The notes under the pieces are model-generated. The model was not told the DNA's origin. It saw nothing but the letters and a program-made list of their open reading frames with translations, and did not search any database. The position numbers were made by a program, and so were the translations under genes. A DNA stretch of 64,000 nucleotides from Candidatus Ribeiella danica (GTDB lineage: Bacteria; Chloroflexota; Chloroflexia; Chloroflexales; Roseiflexaceae), in NCBI GenBank assembly GCA_016717335.1, contig JADKFS010000001.1, forward strand, positions 1,240,001 to 1,304,000, written 5' to 3'. Below are positions 16,999 through 26,619 of this stretch, in pieces. Position 1 is the stretch's first letter. Every line of letters starts with the position of its first letter.

Positions 16999-17658
16999 AT
17001 GACCGCAACCCCGCCGCGCGCCGTCCTCTGGGATATGGACGGCACGCTGCTTCACTCGGCCGAGTACCACTGGCTGGCCTGGCGCGAGGCGATGGCGGCC
17101 GAGCGCTACGAGCTGACCTACGAGCAGTTCGTCGCGACGTTCGGGCAGCGCAACGACACCATCCTGCGCGGCTACTTCGGTCCGCACATTCCGCCGGGCG
17201 AGATCGAGCGGATCGCCGACGCCAAGGAGCTGCGCTACCGCGAGCTGGTGCGCGAGCGCGGCGTCGCGCTGCTGCCCGGCGTCGAGCGCTGGCTGAGCTC
17301 CCTGCAGGACGCCGGCTGGCGCCAGGCGATCGCCTCGGCTGCGCCGCTGCTCAACGTCGCCGCGATCGTGCAGGCGCTGCGGATCGGCCCGTTCTTCGAC
17401 GCGATCACCTCGGCCGAGGACGTCCAGCGCGGCAAGCCCGACCCGCAGGTGTTTCTGCTGGCGGCCGAGCGCCTCGGCGCGCCGCCGGCGCGCTGCATCG
17501 TGGTCGAGGACGCGCCGGCCGGCATCGAGGGCGCGCGGCGCGGCGGCATGCGGGCGATCGGCGTGCGCACCTCACACGCCGCGCTCGATGGCGATATCGT
17601 GGTCGACTCGCTCGCCGATCTGCCCGACGATGCGTTCGAGCGGCTGCTCGGCGCCTGA
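16999..17658 (+). CDS. HAD-superfamily phosphatase / beta-phosphoglucomutase-like
   Basis: The 219-residue enzyme has HAD motif I DMDGTLL (nucleophile Asp and general acid Asp), a helical cap (~20-85), motif II in IASAA, motif III Lys in RGKPDPQVF and motif IV VEDAPAG. It belongs to the subgroup with phosphatases and beta-phosphoglucomutases. The exact sugar phosphate or nucleotide substrate cannot be deduced. The start ATG 16999 follows GGGAGAG. Confidence 0.88.
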   Translation: MTATPPRAVLWDMDGTLLHSAEYHWLAWREAMAAERYELTYEQFVATFGQRNDTILRGYFGPHIPPGEIERIADAKELRYRELVRERGVALLPGVERWLSSLQDAGWRQAIASAAPLLNVAAIVQALRIGPFFDAITSAEDVQRGKPDPQVFLLAAERLGAPPARCIVVEDAPAGIEGARRGGMRAIGVRTSHAALDGDIVVDSLADLPDDAFERLLGA

Positions 17659-17708
17659 TACCGCTTTGTGCAGTGATGCGCCGGATCACCCCACCTCCAG
17701 CTCAGATT

Positions 17709-17740
17709 CCCCGCTCCCGCTCTGGGAGAGGGGGAGCGGG
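17709..17740. terminator. GC-rich hairpin after the HAD gene
   Basis: CCCCGCTCCC and GGGGGAGCGGG form a stem 50 bp after the stop codon. It is related to the dispersed terminator-like family and has no T-run. Confidence 0.45.
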
Positions 17741-17780
17741 AAAACAGTGTGTGAGCGACGAAAACACCCAGAAAATCAGG

Positions 17781-17786
17781 TATAAT
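17781..17786 (+). promoter_or_regulatory. dinG promoter -10 box (TATAAT)
   Basis: A perfect TATAAT lies 37 nt before the dinG start. No -35 consensus is apparent at the normal distance. Confidence 0.5.
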
Positions 17787-17822
17787 GCCCCCGTTCACAG
17801 GAACAAATGAGCGAGGGGCACG

Positions 17823-20756
17823 ATGGACCGGACCTATGTAGCAATCGACGTCGAGACCACCGGTCTAGAGGCCGGCACAGATGAGATCATCGAGATCGCG
17901 GCGGTGAAGTTCGCCGGCGACGAGGTGCTGGAGACGTTCCAGCAGCTGGTCAAGCCGCGCCACTCGCTGCCGCTCAAGATCACGCGGCTCACCGGCATCA
18001 CCGAGGAGATGCTGGCCGACGCGCCGCGCTTCCCCGAGATCGCGCCCGACCTTGTGCGCTTCGTCAAGAGCTACCCGCTGGTCGGCCACTCGGTCGGCTT
18101 CGACCTGAAGATGCTGCAGGCCCAGGGCATGCGCTTCGCCCAGCCCTCCTACGACACCTTCGACCTAACGACGCTGCTGATGCCGCGCGCGCCGGCCTAC
18201 CGGCTCAGCACGCTGTCGGCGGTGCTCGGCATCACGCACGACGAGGCCCACCGCGCCCTCGCCGACGCCGACGCTACCCGCCAGGTGTTCGTGCACATGC
18301 TCCGCCGGATCGAGGCGCTCGAGCTGCAGGAGATCTCCGAGATCATTCGCCTGACCGCCAAGATCGAGTGGCCGCTGCGCGACCTGTTCGCCGAGGTCGA
18401 GCGCGCCAAGGCCAAGAATGTCTTCCTGGATACAGCACGTTCAAACGTTCAAACGTTCGAACGTTCCAACGTTCCAACGCACGCTCAGGGGGGCGAGCTC
18501 ATCCCGCTCAAGCCGACCGGCGACGCGCGCCCGCTCGACCTGGCCGAGATCCGGCGCTTCTTCTCGCCCGACGGGGCGCTCGGCCAGTCGTTCGAGGGCT
18601 ACGAGCAGCGCGAGCAGCAGACCGAGATGTCCGAGGCGATCGCGCGGGCCTTCAACCACGGCGAGGCGATCATGGTCGAGGCCGGCACCGGCACCGGCAA
18701 GGGCATGGCCTACCTCGTGCCCGCCGCGCTGTTCGCGGCCCGCCGCGGCGAGCGCGTGGTGATCTCGACCAACACGATCAACCTGCAGGACCAGCTGTTC
18801 TTCAAGGATATCCCGGCGCTGCAGCGGATCATGGCATCCGACCAGCGACCAACGACCAACGACCAACGACGAAAGATGAAAGACGAAAGCGAGTCTGTAG
18901 GCCAGGAGAGCGCCTCGGCGAGCAAAAGCGCACCTTCGTCCTTCGTCCTTCGTCCTTCGTCAGAGCCGCCGTTCACCGCCGCTCTGCTGAAGGGGCGCGG
19001 CAACTACCTGTGCCTGCGGCGCTACAAGGAGCTGCGGCGCGACGGCCGGCTGGTCTCCGAGGAGATCAAGACGCTGCTGAAGGTCCAGCTCTGGCTGCCG
19101 GCCACCACCAGCGGCGACAAGGCCGAGCTGCTGCTGATGGACAAGGAGAACGCGGCCTGGGGCCGGATCAACGTCACGCCCGAGACCTGCACCGGCCCGC
19201 GCTGCGCCGAGTTCAAGAACTGCTACTTCTTCAAGGCCCGCCGCGAGGCCGAGGCCGCGCACCTGGTGGTCGTCAACCACGCGCTGATGCTGGCCGACCT
19301 GGCCAGCGAGGCGATGGTGCTGCCGCCCTACGACCACATCATCGTCGACGAGGCCCACAACCTGGAGGACGTCGCCACCGACCAGTTCGGCTTCTCGGTC
19401 GACCAGGCCAAGCTGCTGGAGCTGTTCGACAACCTGTTCGAGGTCGGCGGCGCCAGCACCAGCTCCGGCCTGTTCGCCGAGCTGCCCAAGCACTTCCAGC
19501 ACAGCGGGGCCGGCCAGGGCGATATGGAGAAGGCCTCGGCGATCGCGCAGGCGGCCGGCCCGGCGGTCACGCGCGGCCGGCAGAGCGTCTACGACTGCTT
19601 CAACCTGCTGACGGCCTTCATGACCCAGGAGGCTGAGTCATCCAGCTACGACGCGCGGCTGCGGCTGACCGACGCGGTGCGCCGGAAGTCGCCCTGGGAG
19701 GCGATCGAGCGCGCCTGGGAGAACCTCGCGCTGCACCTCACGGCGATCGGCGACGCGCTGGGCAAGCTGGACGCGCTGCTGGTCGAGCTGAAGGACGCCG
19801 AGCTGCTCGACTACGACACCCTGCTGCTGCGGGTCCAGTCGCTGCGGCGCTACGCCACCGAGGTGCGGATCAACATCGGGCACATCATCGTCGGCGGCGA
19901 GGAGAAGCTGATCACCTGGCTGGTCCACGACCGCACCCGCGACACCCTGGCGCTGAACGCCGCGCCGCTGACGGTGGCCGAGCTGCTCGAGGCCAACCTG
20001 TTCTCGCAGAAGGCCACCGTCGCGCTGGCCTCGGCGACCCTGGCGGTCGGCGGCGACTTCGGCTACGTCAAGGAGCGGCTGGGGCTACGCGAGCCGGAGG
20101 AGCTGCAGCTCGACTCGCCGTTCGACTACCAGAGCCAGGCGCTGGTCTACATCCCGAACGACCTGCCCGAGCCGAACCAGCGCGGCTACCAGCAGGCGAT
20201 CGAGGAGACGCTGATCGGGCTGTGTACGGCCACCGGCGGGCGCGCGCTCGTGCTGTTCACCGCCAACAGCGCGCTGCGCCAGGCCTACCGGGCCATCCAG
20301 GAGCCGCTGGAGCAGCAGGGCATCGCCGTGCTCGGCCAGGGCATCGACGGCTCGCGCCGGGCGCTGCTGGATCGCTTCAAGGAGTTCCCGCGCACGGTGC
20401 TGCTCGGCACCACCAGCTTCTGGGAGGGCGTCGACGTCGTCGGCGACGCGCTCTCGGTGCTGATCATCACCAAGCTGCCCTTCAGCGTGCCGAACGACCC
20501 GATCTTCACCGCGCGCTCGGAGGGCTTCGCCGACGCGTTCAACGAGTACGCGGTGCCCCAGGCCATCCTGCGCTTCAAGCAGGGCTTCGGCCGGCTCATC
20601 CGCTCGCGCGAGGACCGCGGCGTCGTCGCGGTGCTCGACCGGCGGCTGCTGAGCAAGAAGTACGGCTCGATCTTCCTCGAGTCGCTGCCGCACACCACCG
20701 TCCGCACCGGGCCGGCCAAGCAGCTGCCGCTGCTGGCGGCGCGCTTCCTGGTGTAG
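17823..20756 (+). CDS. dinG: DinG-family helicase with N-terminal exonuclease domain, carrying two in-frame repeat inserts
   Basis: The 977-residue protein has an N-terminal DnaQ-like 3'-5' exonuclease domain (~1-170, DVETTG motif and HRALADADAT). An XPD/DinG-type superfamily 2 helicase follows: Walker A AGTGTGK (res 287-293), DEAH box (509-512), and Cys 397, 456, 461 and 467 for a 4Fe-4S cluster. The C-terminal motifs VI region is FKQGFGRLIRS. It would unwind DNA/RNA hybrids or repair structures. Repeats add residues ~206-219 (ARSNVQTFERSNV) between the two domains and ~339-381 (QRPTTNDQRRKMK...SSFVLRPSSE) between motif Ia and the Fe-S region. Both keep the frame. Confidence 0.9.
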   Translation: MDRTYVAIDVETTGLEAGTDEIIEIAAVKFAGDEVLETFQQLVKPRHSLPLKITRLTGITEEMLADAPRFPEIAPDLVRFVKSYPLVGHSVGFDLKMLQAQGMRFAQPSYDTFDLTTLLMPRAPAYRLSTLSAVLGITHDEAHRALADADATRQVFVHMLRRIEALELQEISEIIRLTAKIEWPLRDLFAEVERAKAKNVFLDTARSNVQTFERSNVPTHAQGGELIPLKPTGDARPLDLAEIRRFFSPDGALGQSFEGYEQREQQTEMSEAIARAFNHGEAIMVEAGTGTGKGMAYLVPAALFAARRGERVVISTNTINLQDQLFFKDIPALQRIMASDQRPTTNDQRRKMKDESESVGQESASASKSAPSSFVLRPSSEPPFTAALLKGRGNYLCLRRYKELRRDGRLVSEEIKTLLKVQLWLPATTSGDKAELLLMDKENAAWGRINVTPETCTGPRCAEFKNCYFFKARREAEAAHLVVVNHALMLADLASEAMVLPPYDHIIVDEAHNLEDVATDQFGFSVDQAKLLELFDNLFEVGGASTSSGLFAELPKHFQHSGAGQGDMEKASAIAQAAGPAVTRGRQSVYDCFNLLTAFMTQEAESSSYDARLRLTDAVRRKSPWEAIERAWENLALHLTAIGDALGKLDALLVELKDAELLDYDTLLLRVQSLRRYATEVRINIGHIIVGGEEKLITWLVHDRTRDTLALNAAPLTVAELLEANLFSQKATVALASATLAVGGDFGYVKERLGLREPEELQLDSPFDYQSQALVYIPNDLPEPNQRGYQQAIEETLIGLCTATGGRALVLFTANSALRQAYRAIQEPLEQQGIAVLGQGIDGSRRALLDRFKEFPRTVLLGTTSFWEGVDVVGDALSVLIITKLPFSVPNDPIFTARSEGFADAFNEYAVPQAILRFKQGFGRLIRSREDRGVVAVLDRRLLSKKYGSIFLESLPHTTVRTGPAKQLPLLAARFLV
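18437..18480. repeat. In-frame 8-bp array inside dinG (AACGTTCA units)
   Basis: Five to six units of CGTTCAAA/CGTTCCAA lie between the exonuclease and helicase domains. They encode about 14 residues of the interdomain linker. Confidence 0.8.
18838..18962. repeat. In-frame heptamer inverted repeat inside dinG
   Basis: The left arm is ACCAACG/GACGAAA heptamers and the right arm TTCGTCC heptamers, around a ~50-nt loop. The arms are complementary and the whole insert is open in the helicase frame, adding ~42 residues with no counterpart in the family's motif order. Confidence 0.8.
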
Positions 20757-20766
20757 AGAGTCTGTG

Positions 20767-20852
20767 ACCCCACCCCCTGCCCCCTCCCCTGGCAGGGGAG
20801 GGGGTTGGTCTTTTACCAGGGTGCGGTCGCTGCGCGACCGCACCCTGCTCCC
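20767..20852. terminator. Bidirectional hairpin repeat between dinG and the GH1 gene
   Basis: CCCCCTCCCCTGGCAGGGGAGGGGG is followed by TTGGTCTTTT, then a second palindrome GGGTGCGGTCGCTGCGCGACCGCACCC. It sits between convergent genes and may terminate both. It belongs to the family at 1198 and 33,838. Confidence 0.65.
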
Positions 20853-20891
20853 ATTTCGAGAGCTGGGAGGGGGTTCTCGGGAACAGCAGAA

Positions 20892-22184
20892 TCACCCGCC
20901 GGGGATCGCGTTCGCGCGGGCGAAGGCCGCGTAGAGCGCGGCCGACCGCCGCATGGTCCGCTCGCCGGTGCGCTCGTCGAGCGCGTAGAGCCCGAAGCGC
21001 AGCCCCCAGCCGTGCGCCCACTCGAAGTTGTCCAGCAGCGACCAGATGAACACCCCGCGCACGTCGGCGCCGGACTCGATCGCGCGGTGGATCTCGGCGA
21101 GGTGGTTGAGCAGGTAGCGCGGGCGCTGGTCGTCGTCGGCGTCGGGCAGGCCGGTCTCGGTGACGTAGATCGGTAGGTCGAGCCGGCGCTGGATGCGCCG
21201 CAGCGCGCGGTAGATCCCGTGCGGGTAGACCTCGCCGTAGGTCTTGTCGTCCCCGCCGATATCGCTCTGCTCGACGTCGCCGGGCGTGAAGGCGCGGCCG
21301 AACACCCAGCGCGGCGTGCGCGAGACGAACGCGACCCGCGAGCGCGTGTAGTAGTTGAGCCCGAAGAAGTCGCACGAGTCGCGCAGGTAGGGCACCTCGC
21401 GCAGCTCGTTGCCGAACGGCGGCAGGATGCGCCCGGTGCGCAGCGCGTGCAAGATCACCTGGTTGTTCATGTAGTCGTACAGCGCCGCGGTGGCCAGGTC
21501 CTGCGGCGCCGGCGTCGCCGGGTCGAACAGGTGAAAGTTGTGCACCAGGCCGACCTGGTGGGCCGGGCTGAGACTGTGGATCGCCGCGGACGCGAGGGCG
21601 TGGCCGTAGAGCATGTTCGCCAGCGCGCGGCGCGCGAGCAGCGGGTTGGCCCGGCCAGGCGGCCACCAGCCGGCGCCGTAGCTCAGCCCGGCGTAGATCG
21701 CCGGCTCGTTGATCGTGCACCAGAGCCGGCACAGGTCGCCCAGCCCGGCCACGGCGTAGCCGACGAAGCGCGCGAGGCGGCGGGCCGTCTGCGGGTTGAG
21801 CCAGCCGCCCTGGGCCTCGAGCCAGCGCGGGTTGGTGAAGTGGTGCAGCGTGACCATCGGCTCGATGCCGCGCCGGCGCATGGACTGGAGGATCGCGCGG
21901 TAGCGCTCGATCGCGGCGTCGTCGAAGAAGCCGTCGCGCGGCTCGACCCGGCTCCACTCGATCGACATGCGGTGGGCGTTCTGGCCCAGCGCGGCGGCCC
22001 GGTCGAGGTCCGGCTCGACGTCGCGCCACCAGCCGCAGGCGTCGCCGCTCCTGTCGCCGTTCCAGATCCGGCCAGCTTGCTGCTCCCAATCCCACCACTG
22101 GTTGTTGCTGTTCTGGCCCTCGACCTGGTGCGACGAGGTGGCGGTGCCCCAGAGGAAGCCCGGGGGGAATATTCGCGGTGTCAT
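20892..22184 (-). CDS. GH1-family beta-glucosidase
   Basis: The 430-residue cytosolic enzyme hydrolyses beta-glycosides by a retaining mechanism. It has the GH1 N-terminal signature FPPGFLWGTATSSHQVEG, the acid/base Glu160 in CTINEPAIY, the NYYTRS motif and the nucleophile Glu343 in YVTETGLPD (ITENG in most relatives). The end DNFEWAHGWGLRFGLYALD is also characteristic. The start is placed at ATG 22184. ATG 22193 and 22208 are in-frame alternatives, because no single ribosome site decides. Substrate preference is open. Confidence 0.9.
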   Translation of the reverse strand: MTPRIFPPGFLWGTATSSHQVEGQNSNNQWWDWEQQAGRIWNGDRSGDACGWWRDVEPDLDRAAALGQNAHRMSIEWSRVEPRDGFFDDAAIERYRAILQSMRRRGIEPMVTLHHFTNPRWLEAQGGWLNPQTARRLARFVGYAVAGLGDLCRLWCTINEPAIYAGLSYGAGWWPPGRANPLLARRALANMLYGHALASAAIHSLSPAHQVGLVHNFHLFDPATPAPQDLATAALYDYMNNQVILHALRTGRILPPFGNELREVPYLRDSCDFFGLNYYTRSRVAFVSRTPRWVFGRAFTPGDVEQSDIGGDDKTYGEVYPHGIYRALRRIQRRLDLPIYVTETGLPDADDDQRPRYLLNHLAEIHRAIESGADVRGVFIWSLLDNFEWAHGWGLRFGLYALDERTGERTMRRSAALYAAFARANAIPGG

Positions 22185-22325
22185 AGGTTCCATCGTAAGG
22201 TTAAACAAGGGGAGGGCCTGCGGCCCTCCCCTGGCCCCTCCCCTCAGTTGCCAAGATCAGTGTGACGGCTGGGTCGACGAGTAGTATACCATGCGCCACG
22301 GCGCGCTTGCTTCGTGCCCTGGCGC

Positions 22326-22660
22326 TGGCCGGCTTTCCGGGGGCGGGGCCCGGGGGCCCCGGGGGGGGGCCCCGCCGGCGGCCCCCCGGGCCCCCCGGCC
22401 AACAGACCCCCCCGGGCGGCCGGGGGGGGGGGGCCCCCCCCCCCACCCCCCCGGCGGGGGGGGGCGACCGCCCCCGGGGGGCCCCGGGGGGGGGGGGGGG
22501 GGGGGGGGGGGCCGGGGGGGGGGGCGGGGGGGGGGGGCAAAAAAAAAAAAAAAGGGGGGGGGGGTGGGGTCCAGGGGCGCAAGCCCCGGCCGGGAGGCGG
22601 CGGGGGTGGCGGCCCACCCCCGCCCGCGGGGTACGGGGGCGCGCAGCTCCCGACAGAGGC
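22326..22660. other. Extreme homopolymer region, probable assembly error, within a GC-rich repeat
   Basis: The sequence degenerates into long G and C runs, including 26 consecutive G (22,486-22,511) and 15 consecutive A (22,539-22,553). Next to this is a copy of the GGGGTCCAGGGGCGCAAGCC core (22,566-22,652). Nothing else in the window has such runs. The base calls here are probably unreliable. Open frames through it should not be treated as genes. Confidence 0.75.
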
Positions 22661-22664
22661 GCGC

Positions 22665-23468
22665 TCACTCCAGCCTACGCTCTTGATACCGCTCCGGGGC
22701 GTAGCGCGCGGCGAGCAAGCCGGTCGCCTGCTCGACGTCGATGGCCTGTACGAGGACACCTTCCTGCCCATAGGGCAGGTACGCCTGGCACTGGCCCGAC
22801 GGGGCGATCAGGCTTGTCGCCGATTCCTGGAAGCGCAGCGCATAGTTCACGCTGGCAAAGTAGATCGTGTTCTCGATGCTGCGCATCATCATCGCCTTCT
22901 CGTAGTACGGCGCGCTGGCGTCGCCCCACTGCGTCAGGCGGGCGCCCGCTCGCTCGCTGCCGGTGTGCTGGGGATGAAAGACGATTTTGGCGCCGCGCAC
23001 CGCCGCCCAGCGCACGGTCTCGGGGTAGCGCCAGCCCTCGTGGCAGATCGCCACGCCAAACTTGACCCCGTTGATCTCGAAGAGCTGCCGGGTCGCTCCG
23101 GGCACGTAGAACCGCTCTTCGCTCGGGTCGAGCTGGTTCTTGGTCTGGTAGCCCTGAATCTGGCCCTGCGCGTCGATCACGACGGCGACAATCTGCCGGC
23201 CCGCCGGCGTGAGCCGCTCCATCCCGAGGATCGTCGCCACCGCATACGCTCGCGCCGACTGCGCCACCGCGTGGAGCGCGCGCTCCTGCTGCGCCCGGTC
23301 GAAGGGCGGTACGTCAAAGTCCTGCCCCCGCAGCCCTGGGAGGTAGGCCTCCGGGAAACAGGCGATCTCCGCGCCTTGGGCCGCCGCGTCGGACAGGAGC
23401 CGCCTGATCTTGTCCAGGCCGTCGTCAAGCGTTGCGGCGACACCAGGCGACGCCAGCGCAATGATCAT
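22665..23468 (-). CDS. Carbon-nitrogen hydrolase (nitrilase superfamily)
   Basis: The start is ATG 23468 with GGAGG 7 nt upstream. The 267-residue enzyme has the complete Glu-Lys-Cys triad: Glu40 in CFPEAYLPG, Lys110 in TKNQLDPSEE and Cys142 in AICHEGWRYPE. Members hydrolyse amides or nitriles such as carbamoyl compounds or omega-amides, and the substrate cannot be predicted. It ends next to the suspect homopolymer region, but its reading frame and motifs are intact. Confidence 0.87.
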   Translation of the reverse strand: MIIALASPGVAATLDDGLDKIRRLLSDAAAQGAEIACFPEAYLPGLRGQDFDVPPFDRAQQERALHAVAQSARAYAVATILGMERLTPAGRQIVAVVIDAQGQIQGYQTKNQLDPSEERFYVPGATRQLFEINGVKFGVAICHEGWRYPETVRWAAVRGAKIVFHPQHTGSERAGARLTQWGDASAPYYEKAMMMRSIENTIYFASVNYALRFQESATSLIAPSGQCQAYLPYGQEGVLVQAIDVEQATGLLAARYAPERYQERRLE

Positions 23469-23727
23469 GGATGACCTCCGATAAGGGTTCATACATGTAT
23501 AACCTCCCCAGGCGCCGCCGTCGGGCCAAGGCCCTCGGCTACTGATACGAAGGCCACCTCGGTGGCCTGGGGAAGGTATTCTTTTATGGTCCTAAGCGTG
23601 GATTCGGCGGGTTCGGGCCAGGACAACTCCTACTCCTGGGATAAGCACGGCGAGCGCAGTCCGGGCGGCGTTCCACGACCGCGGGATTCTCTGAATCTGG
23701 CGGGCGGGCGTAGCCGGCCCTATAGCA

Positions 23728-23768
23728 GGGGAGGTCTGGAGGGGCCTTCGGCCCCTCCAGACCTCCCC
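23728..23768. repeat. GGGGAGGTCTGGAGGGGCC-family hairpin
   Basis: The perfect inverted repeat GGGGAGGTCTGGAGGGGCC-ttc-GGCCCCTCCAGACCTCCCC lies between the divergently placed nitrilase gene and the 3' end of the UbiA gene. The remaining 23,469-23,727 holds a second imperfect palindrome around GCCACCTCGGTGGC and no gene. Confidence 0.75.
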
Positions 23769-23802
23769 GTCAAAATCGCCGCGGCACAGGGCCGGGCCGG
23801 CA

Positions 23803-24675
23803 TCAAGCTGCCAGAAATGAACCGAGCAGAAACCCCAGCAGCCCCAGGGAGCCGCTCAGGTAGAGTCCGCGCATCGACCGGCGGCCCTCAGCGGGTGTTT
23901 GACTCCTGAGGAGCTTGATCGCGAAAAAGATGATCAGCATGTCGGTCAGAGAAATAGTGAGCAGATACCGCAGGCCGAGCTCACCCCACCCGATCGGCAG
24001 AAAGCTCAACACAACCACGAGCCCAAAGAGCCCCCCTGAGATGCGCAGCGCAGTCTGTTTCCCGCGCACAATCGCAATTGATTGTGAGGCGCGTTTTTGA
24101 TCGCCCTCGGCATCCATGGCATCCCCGGCAATTTCCTCTGCCAGATCGAAGAAGCCGGCGATCAGGCCAAATACCCAGACCGTTCTGTTCCATGGCTGCC
24201 CCACCACAATGCCGCCGAGAATAAACGTGATCGCCACCGACGCGCTCACAATCAGGTTGCCCCACAGCCCCGCAGCTTTCAGCTTCCAGTTGTACAAGAA
24301 GCCCATCAGCCAGACAATCAGGCTAAGCCCGAGCGCGAGCGGGCTGAAGACCCACGCCGCGGCAAGCCCGGCCAGCGCTGTGCCGATGCCTAGCGTCATC
24401 ACCTCTGGCCGCGACAGGCGGCCGGCCGGTAAGGGGCGCTGCGGCGCGTTGATCCGATCGACTTCAAGGTCAAAATAGTCGTTGGTGATGAGGGCCGAGC
24501 CGGCCAGAAAGAAGCCGCACGCAAAGCCGAGCCCGACCGCCTTAAGCGGCGGGATCGCGCCCAGCGCAAGCAGCTCCCCAATCACGACACACATGCCCGC
24601 CGCGAGTGGGAGCTCGGGCCGAAATAGTTGGATAACGCCGCTGGCTTTCTCTTTGAGTGTCGTGGACGTTTGCAT
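23803..24675 (-). CDS. UbiA-family membrane prenyltransferase
   Basis: The 290-residue protein has about eight or nine membrane helices and both Asp-rich motifs: NDYFDLEVDRINAPQRPLPAG (first) and DLAEEIAGDAMDAEGDQKR (second). It transfers an isoprenoid chain to an aromatic or polar acceptor. The motifs are closer to those of geranylgeranylglyceryl-phosphate or quinone-type transferases than to chlorophyll synthase BchG, where NQWxDRxVDxxNEPxRPIPSG is usual. The acceptor is therefore left open. It is monocistronic; 24,676-24,900 holds no gene. Confidence 0.82.
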   Translation of the reverse strand: MQTSTTLKEKASGVIQLFRPELPLAAGMCVVIGELLALGAIPPLKAVGLGFACGFFLAGSALITNDYFDLEVDRINAPQRPLPAGRLSRPEVMTLGIGTALAGLAAAWVFSPLALGLSLIVWLMGFLYNWKLKAAGLWGNLIVSASVAITFILGGIVVGQPWNRTVWVFGLIAGFFDLAEEIAGDAMDAEGDQKRASQSIAIVRGKQTALRISGGLFGLVVVLSFLPIGWGELGLRYLLTISLTDMLIIFFAIKLLRSQTPAEGRRSMRGLYLSGSLGLLGFLLGSFLAA

Positions 24676-24900
24676 ACCGTGTCCCTGCGATCATGCTGGC
24701 AGCCTCCACCTGGAGGAGCTCTCGCCCAATCGCGGCATCGCCACAGCCGAGATCGAGGATTCGCTTGCCCGCTATCTCGCCGATGAGCTGGATGATGAGC
24801 GGTTTTTCAAAGGAGTCGTTTAAGGAGCCGCATCGGCTCAGCTATCCCATCGTTCAGTTTTGCCTATCGGCAAGCTGAAAGGAAAGGAGCCGCCGACGGG

Positions 24901-25821
24901 TTACGCCTCGACATGCCCCAGGCTCAAGGGCGATTCCCGGCCTGGCCGGTAGCCCAGCTGGCCGCGTGTCAGGAGGAGAATCAGGAGCGCCAGCACGCCC
25001 ATTCCGATCGCGAACGGCAGGTCCGTGCCGGTCACGCTTGGGGCCGAGAAGAGCGGCTGCGCCGCGGTCCCAAAGGTGTTGTAGCTGGCGTGCAGGATGA
25101 TGGCGATCAACACGCTGCCGCCAGTGTGGTTGAAGACCCAGGTGAAGACGAAGACGAGCGCCATAACCTCCAGGAAGAACACAGGTAAGCCGACGTAGAA
25201 GACAGATAGATCGGTGCCTGCCCCTCCCTTTTGAGCGGATGTAAGGAAGTCCGGCAGGTGCCAGAATGTCCACATGACGCCCAGGAGCAGGTTCGCCCGC
25301 AACGCGCCGTAGCGAGATTGCATGCGCGGCAGCGCAAAGCCGCGCCAGCCCGGCTCCTCGCCCAGCGGCCCGCCCCCAAGAGCGATGATGACAAAGCTTA
25401 TCAGGTAGCTCGCCGCGGCGTAGGGCGGAAGCCCGCGAAAGCTCGCCAGCGCTCCCGGCAGGGCGCAGATCCCCAGCAACATCAACGCCGGAACGCCCAG
25501 CAGGATGAACAGGTACCACTGCCAGCCAGCGCGCCATTGAGTCAGGCGACGCCTTAAGTCGTGCAGGCCTTCTTTCCCTTCGGTGACGCGGATGATGATG
25601 TAGGCCGCCAGGGCTGGCCCAAACGATTTGACGATGAAGAAAATATTGTAGAACATGGCAGTGGGCAGGATGCCCCAACCCGCGAGAATGAAGGGGATCA
25701 ACGTGATCCAGGAGAATGCGTACGCTATGAGGAAGAAGAAGAGCAAAGGATGCTGCCGCATCGCCCGCCGCAGGCCCGTGGGGGCAGGTGTCGATAACGT
25801 GGGGGCATGTGAAGTCGTCAT
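24901..25821 (-). CDS. CPBP-family intramembrane metalloprotease
   Basis: The 306-residue integral membrane protein has about eight hydrophobic segments and the CPBP/Abi motifs: EEPGWRGFALP (Glu-Glu and Arg), FWHLPDFL (His) and ILHASYNTFG (His, Asn). These residues form the glutamyl protease site of the CAAX protease family. Such proteins process membrane peptides or prenylated proteins, or give bacteriocin immunity. An AAGGA site precedes ATG 25821. Nothing nearby indicates the substrate. Confidence 0.85.
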   Translation of the reverse strand: MTTSHAPTLSTPAPTGLRRAMRQHPLLFFFLIAYAFSWITLIPFILAGWGILPTAMFYNIFFIVKSFGPALAAYIIIRVTEGKEGLHDLRRRLTQWRAGWQWYLFILLGVPALMLLGICALPGALASFRGLPPYAAASYLISFVIIALGGGPLGEEPGWRGFALPRMQSRYGALRANLLLGVMWTFWHLPDFLTSAQKGGAGTDLSVFYVGLPVFFLEVMALVFVFTWVFNHTGGSVLIAIILHASYNTFGTAAQPLFSAPSVTGTDLPFAIGMGVLALLILLLTRGQLGYRPGRESPLSLGHVEA

Positions 25822-26154
25822 GAAAACAATCCTTGACGGCCGCCGAACGGCTCGGCGCTGCGCCGCGCTGCTCTGATAACTTGCCCCATTATATCCACCG
25901 GCAGCGGGGAGCGACAGTTCTAAATCGACAACGCCACGTGACGCTATGGTTACAGGCGTGCGCTACAGCGCGCAGATGTGATTGCACCTCGATCGATTGT
26001 CGTCAGCGCTACACAGGATGAACTGGTCGCGCACGATCGGCTGCCCGCCGCTCCCAAGCGGCTCATAGGCATTCGGGGCTTCGGCAAGCCGCAGAAGGGC
26101 ATCAGGCTCTGGCTGCTGTGGCAATACAGGCTCCTGCTCCTGGCAAACCCAGCC

Positions 26155-26364
26155 TCAACGAACCTCGAGACGTATAGCCACCGTGTCGCCTACCTCAAGG
26201 TTCTCTGCTTTTCGAACACTCGCTTTGACGGGCACAACGTAGCGGTCATACAGTCTAATGATAGTGTTTCCGCCAATTGCCATTACTCCAGGTACAACTC
26301 CACTGCCTCCTCGTAACCGTTCACCGGGCCGCTGGATGACCTCAAAACTGCCGCAGCTGCCCAT
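26155..26364 (-). pseudogene. DUF1905-like C-terminal fragment
   Basis: The 69-residue frame ends in LYDRYVVPVKASVRKAENLEVGDTVAIRLEVR. This matches the C-terminal half of the small DUF1905 domain (PVKxxVRKAxGLxxGDTVxVRLEV). The upstream part of the domain is missing and the N-terminal residues look unrelated, so it is probably a broken gene. Confidence 0.45.
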
Positions 26365-26619
26365 TCACCTGCTCGACCGCCAGCTGCTCGCGCGCCCAGC
26401 GCACGATCAGCTCCTCCAGCGTGGAGTGACGCACATGGACATCCTTGCCCAGCCGTCGCTCGCCCGCCGTCAGCGCCTTCGCGTCGCACTGTCGCGCAAA
26501 TGACGAAGACGAAGAGCACAGCGAATGGTCAGTCAAGGCCGCAGCGCCGATCGGTGTGATTGCCGGGAGTGGTCTGCGCTGCGGATCGATCTGTATGCGC
26601 GTGCCCAACAGCTCATTCA

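Noticed and set aside
23803..24675. UbiA-family gene as bacteriochlorophyll synthase (bchG)
   Set aside because: Its Asp motifs (NDYFDLEVDRINAPQRP, AGDAMDAEGDQKR) fit other UbiA branches better than BchG, and it is 9 kb from the bch operon on its own. Left as UbiA-family.
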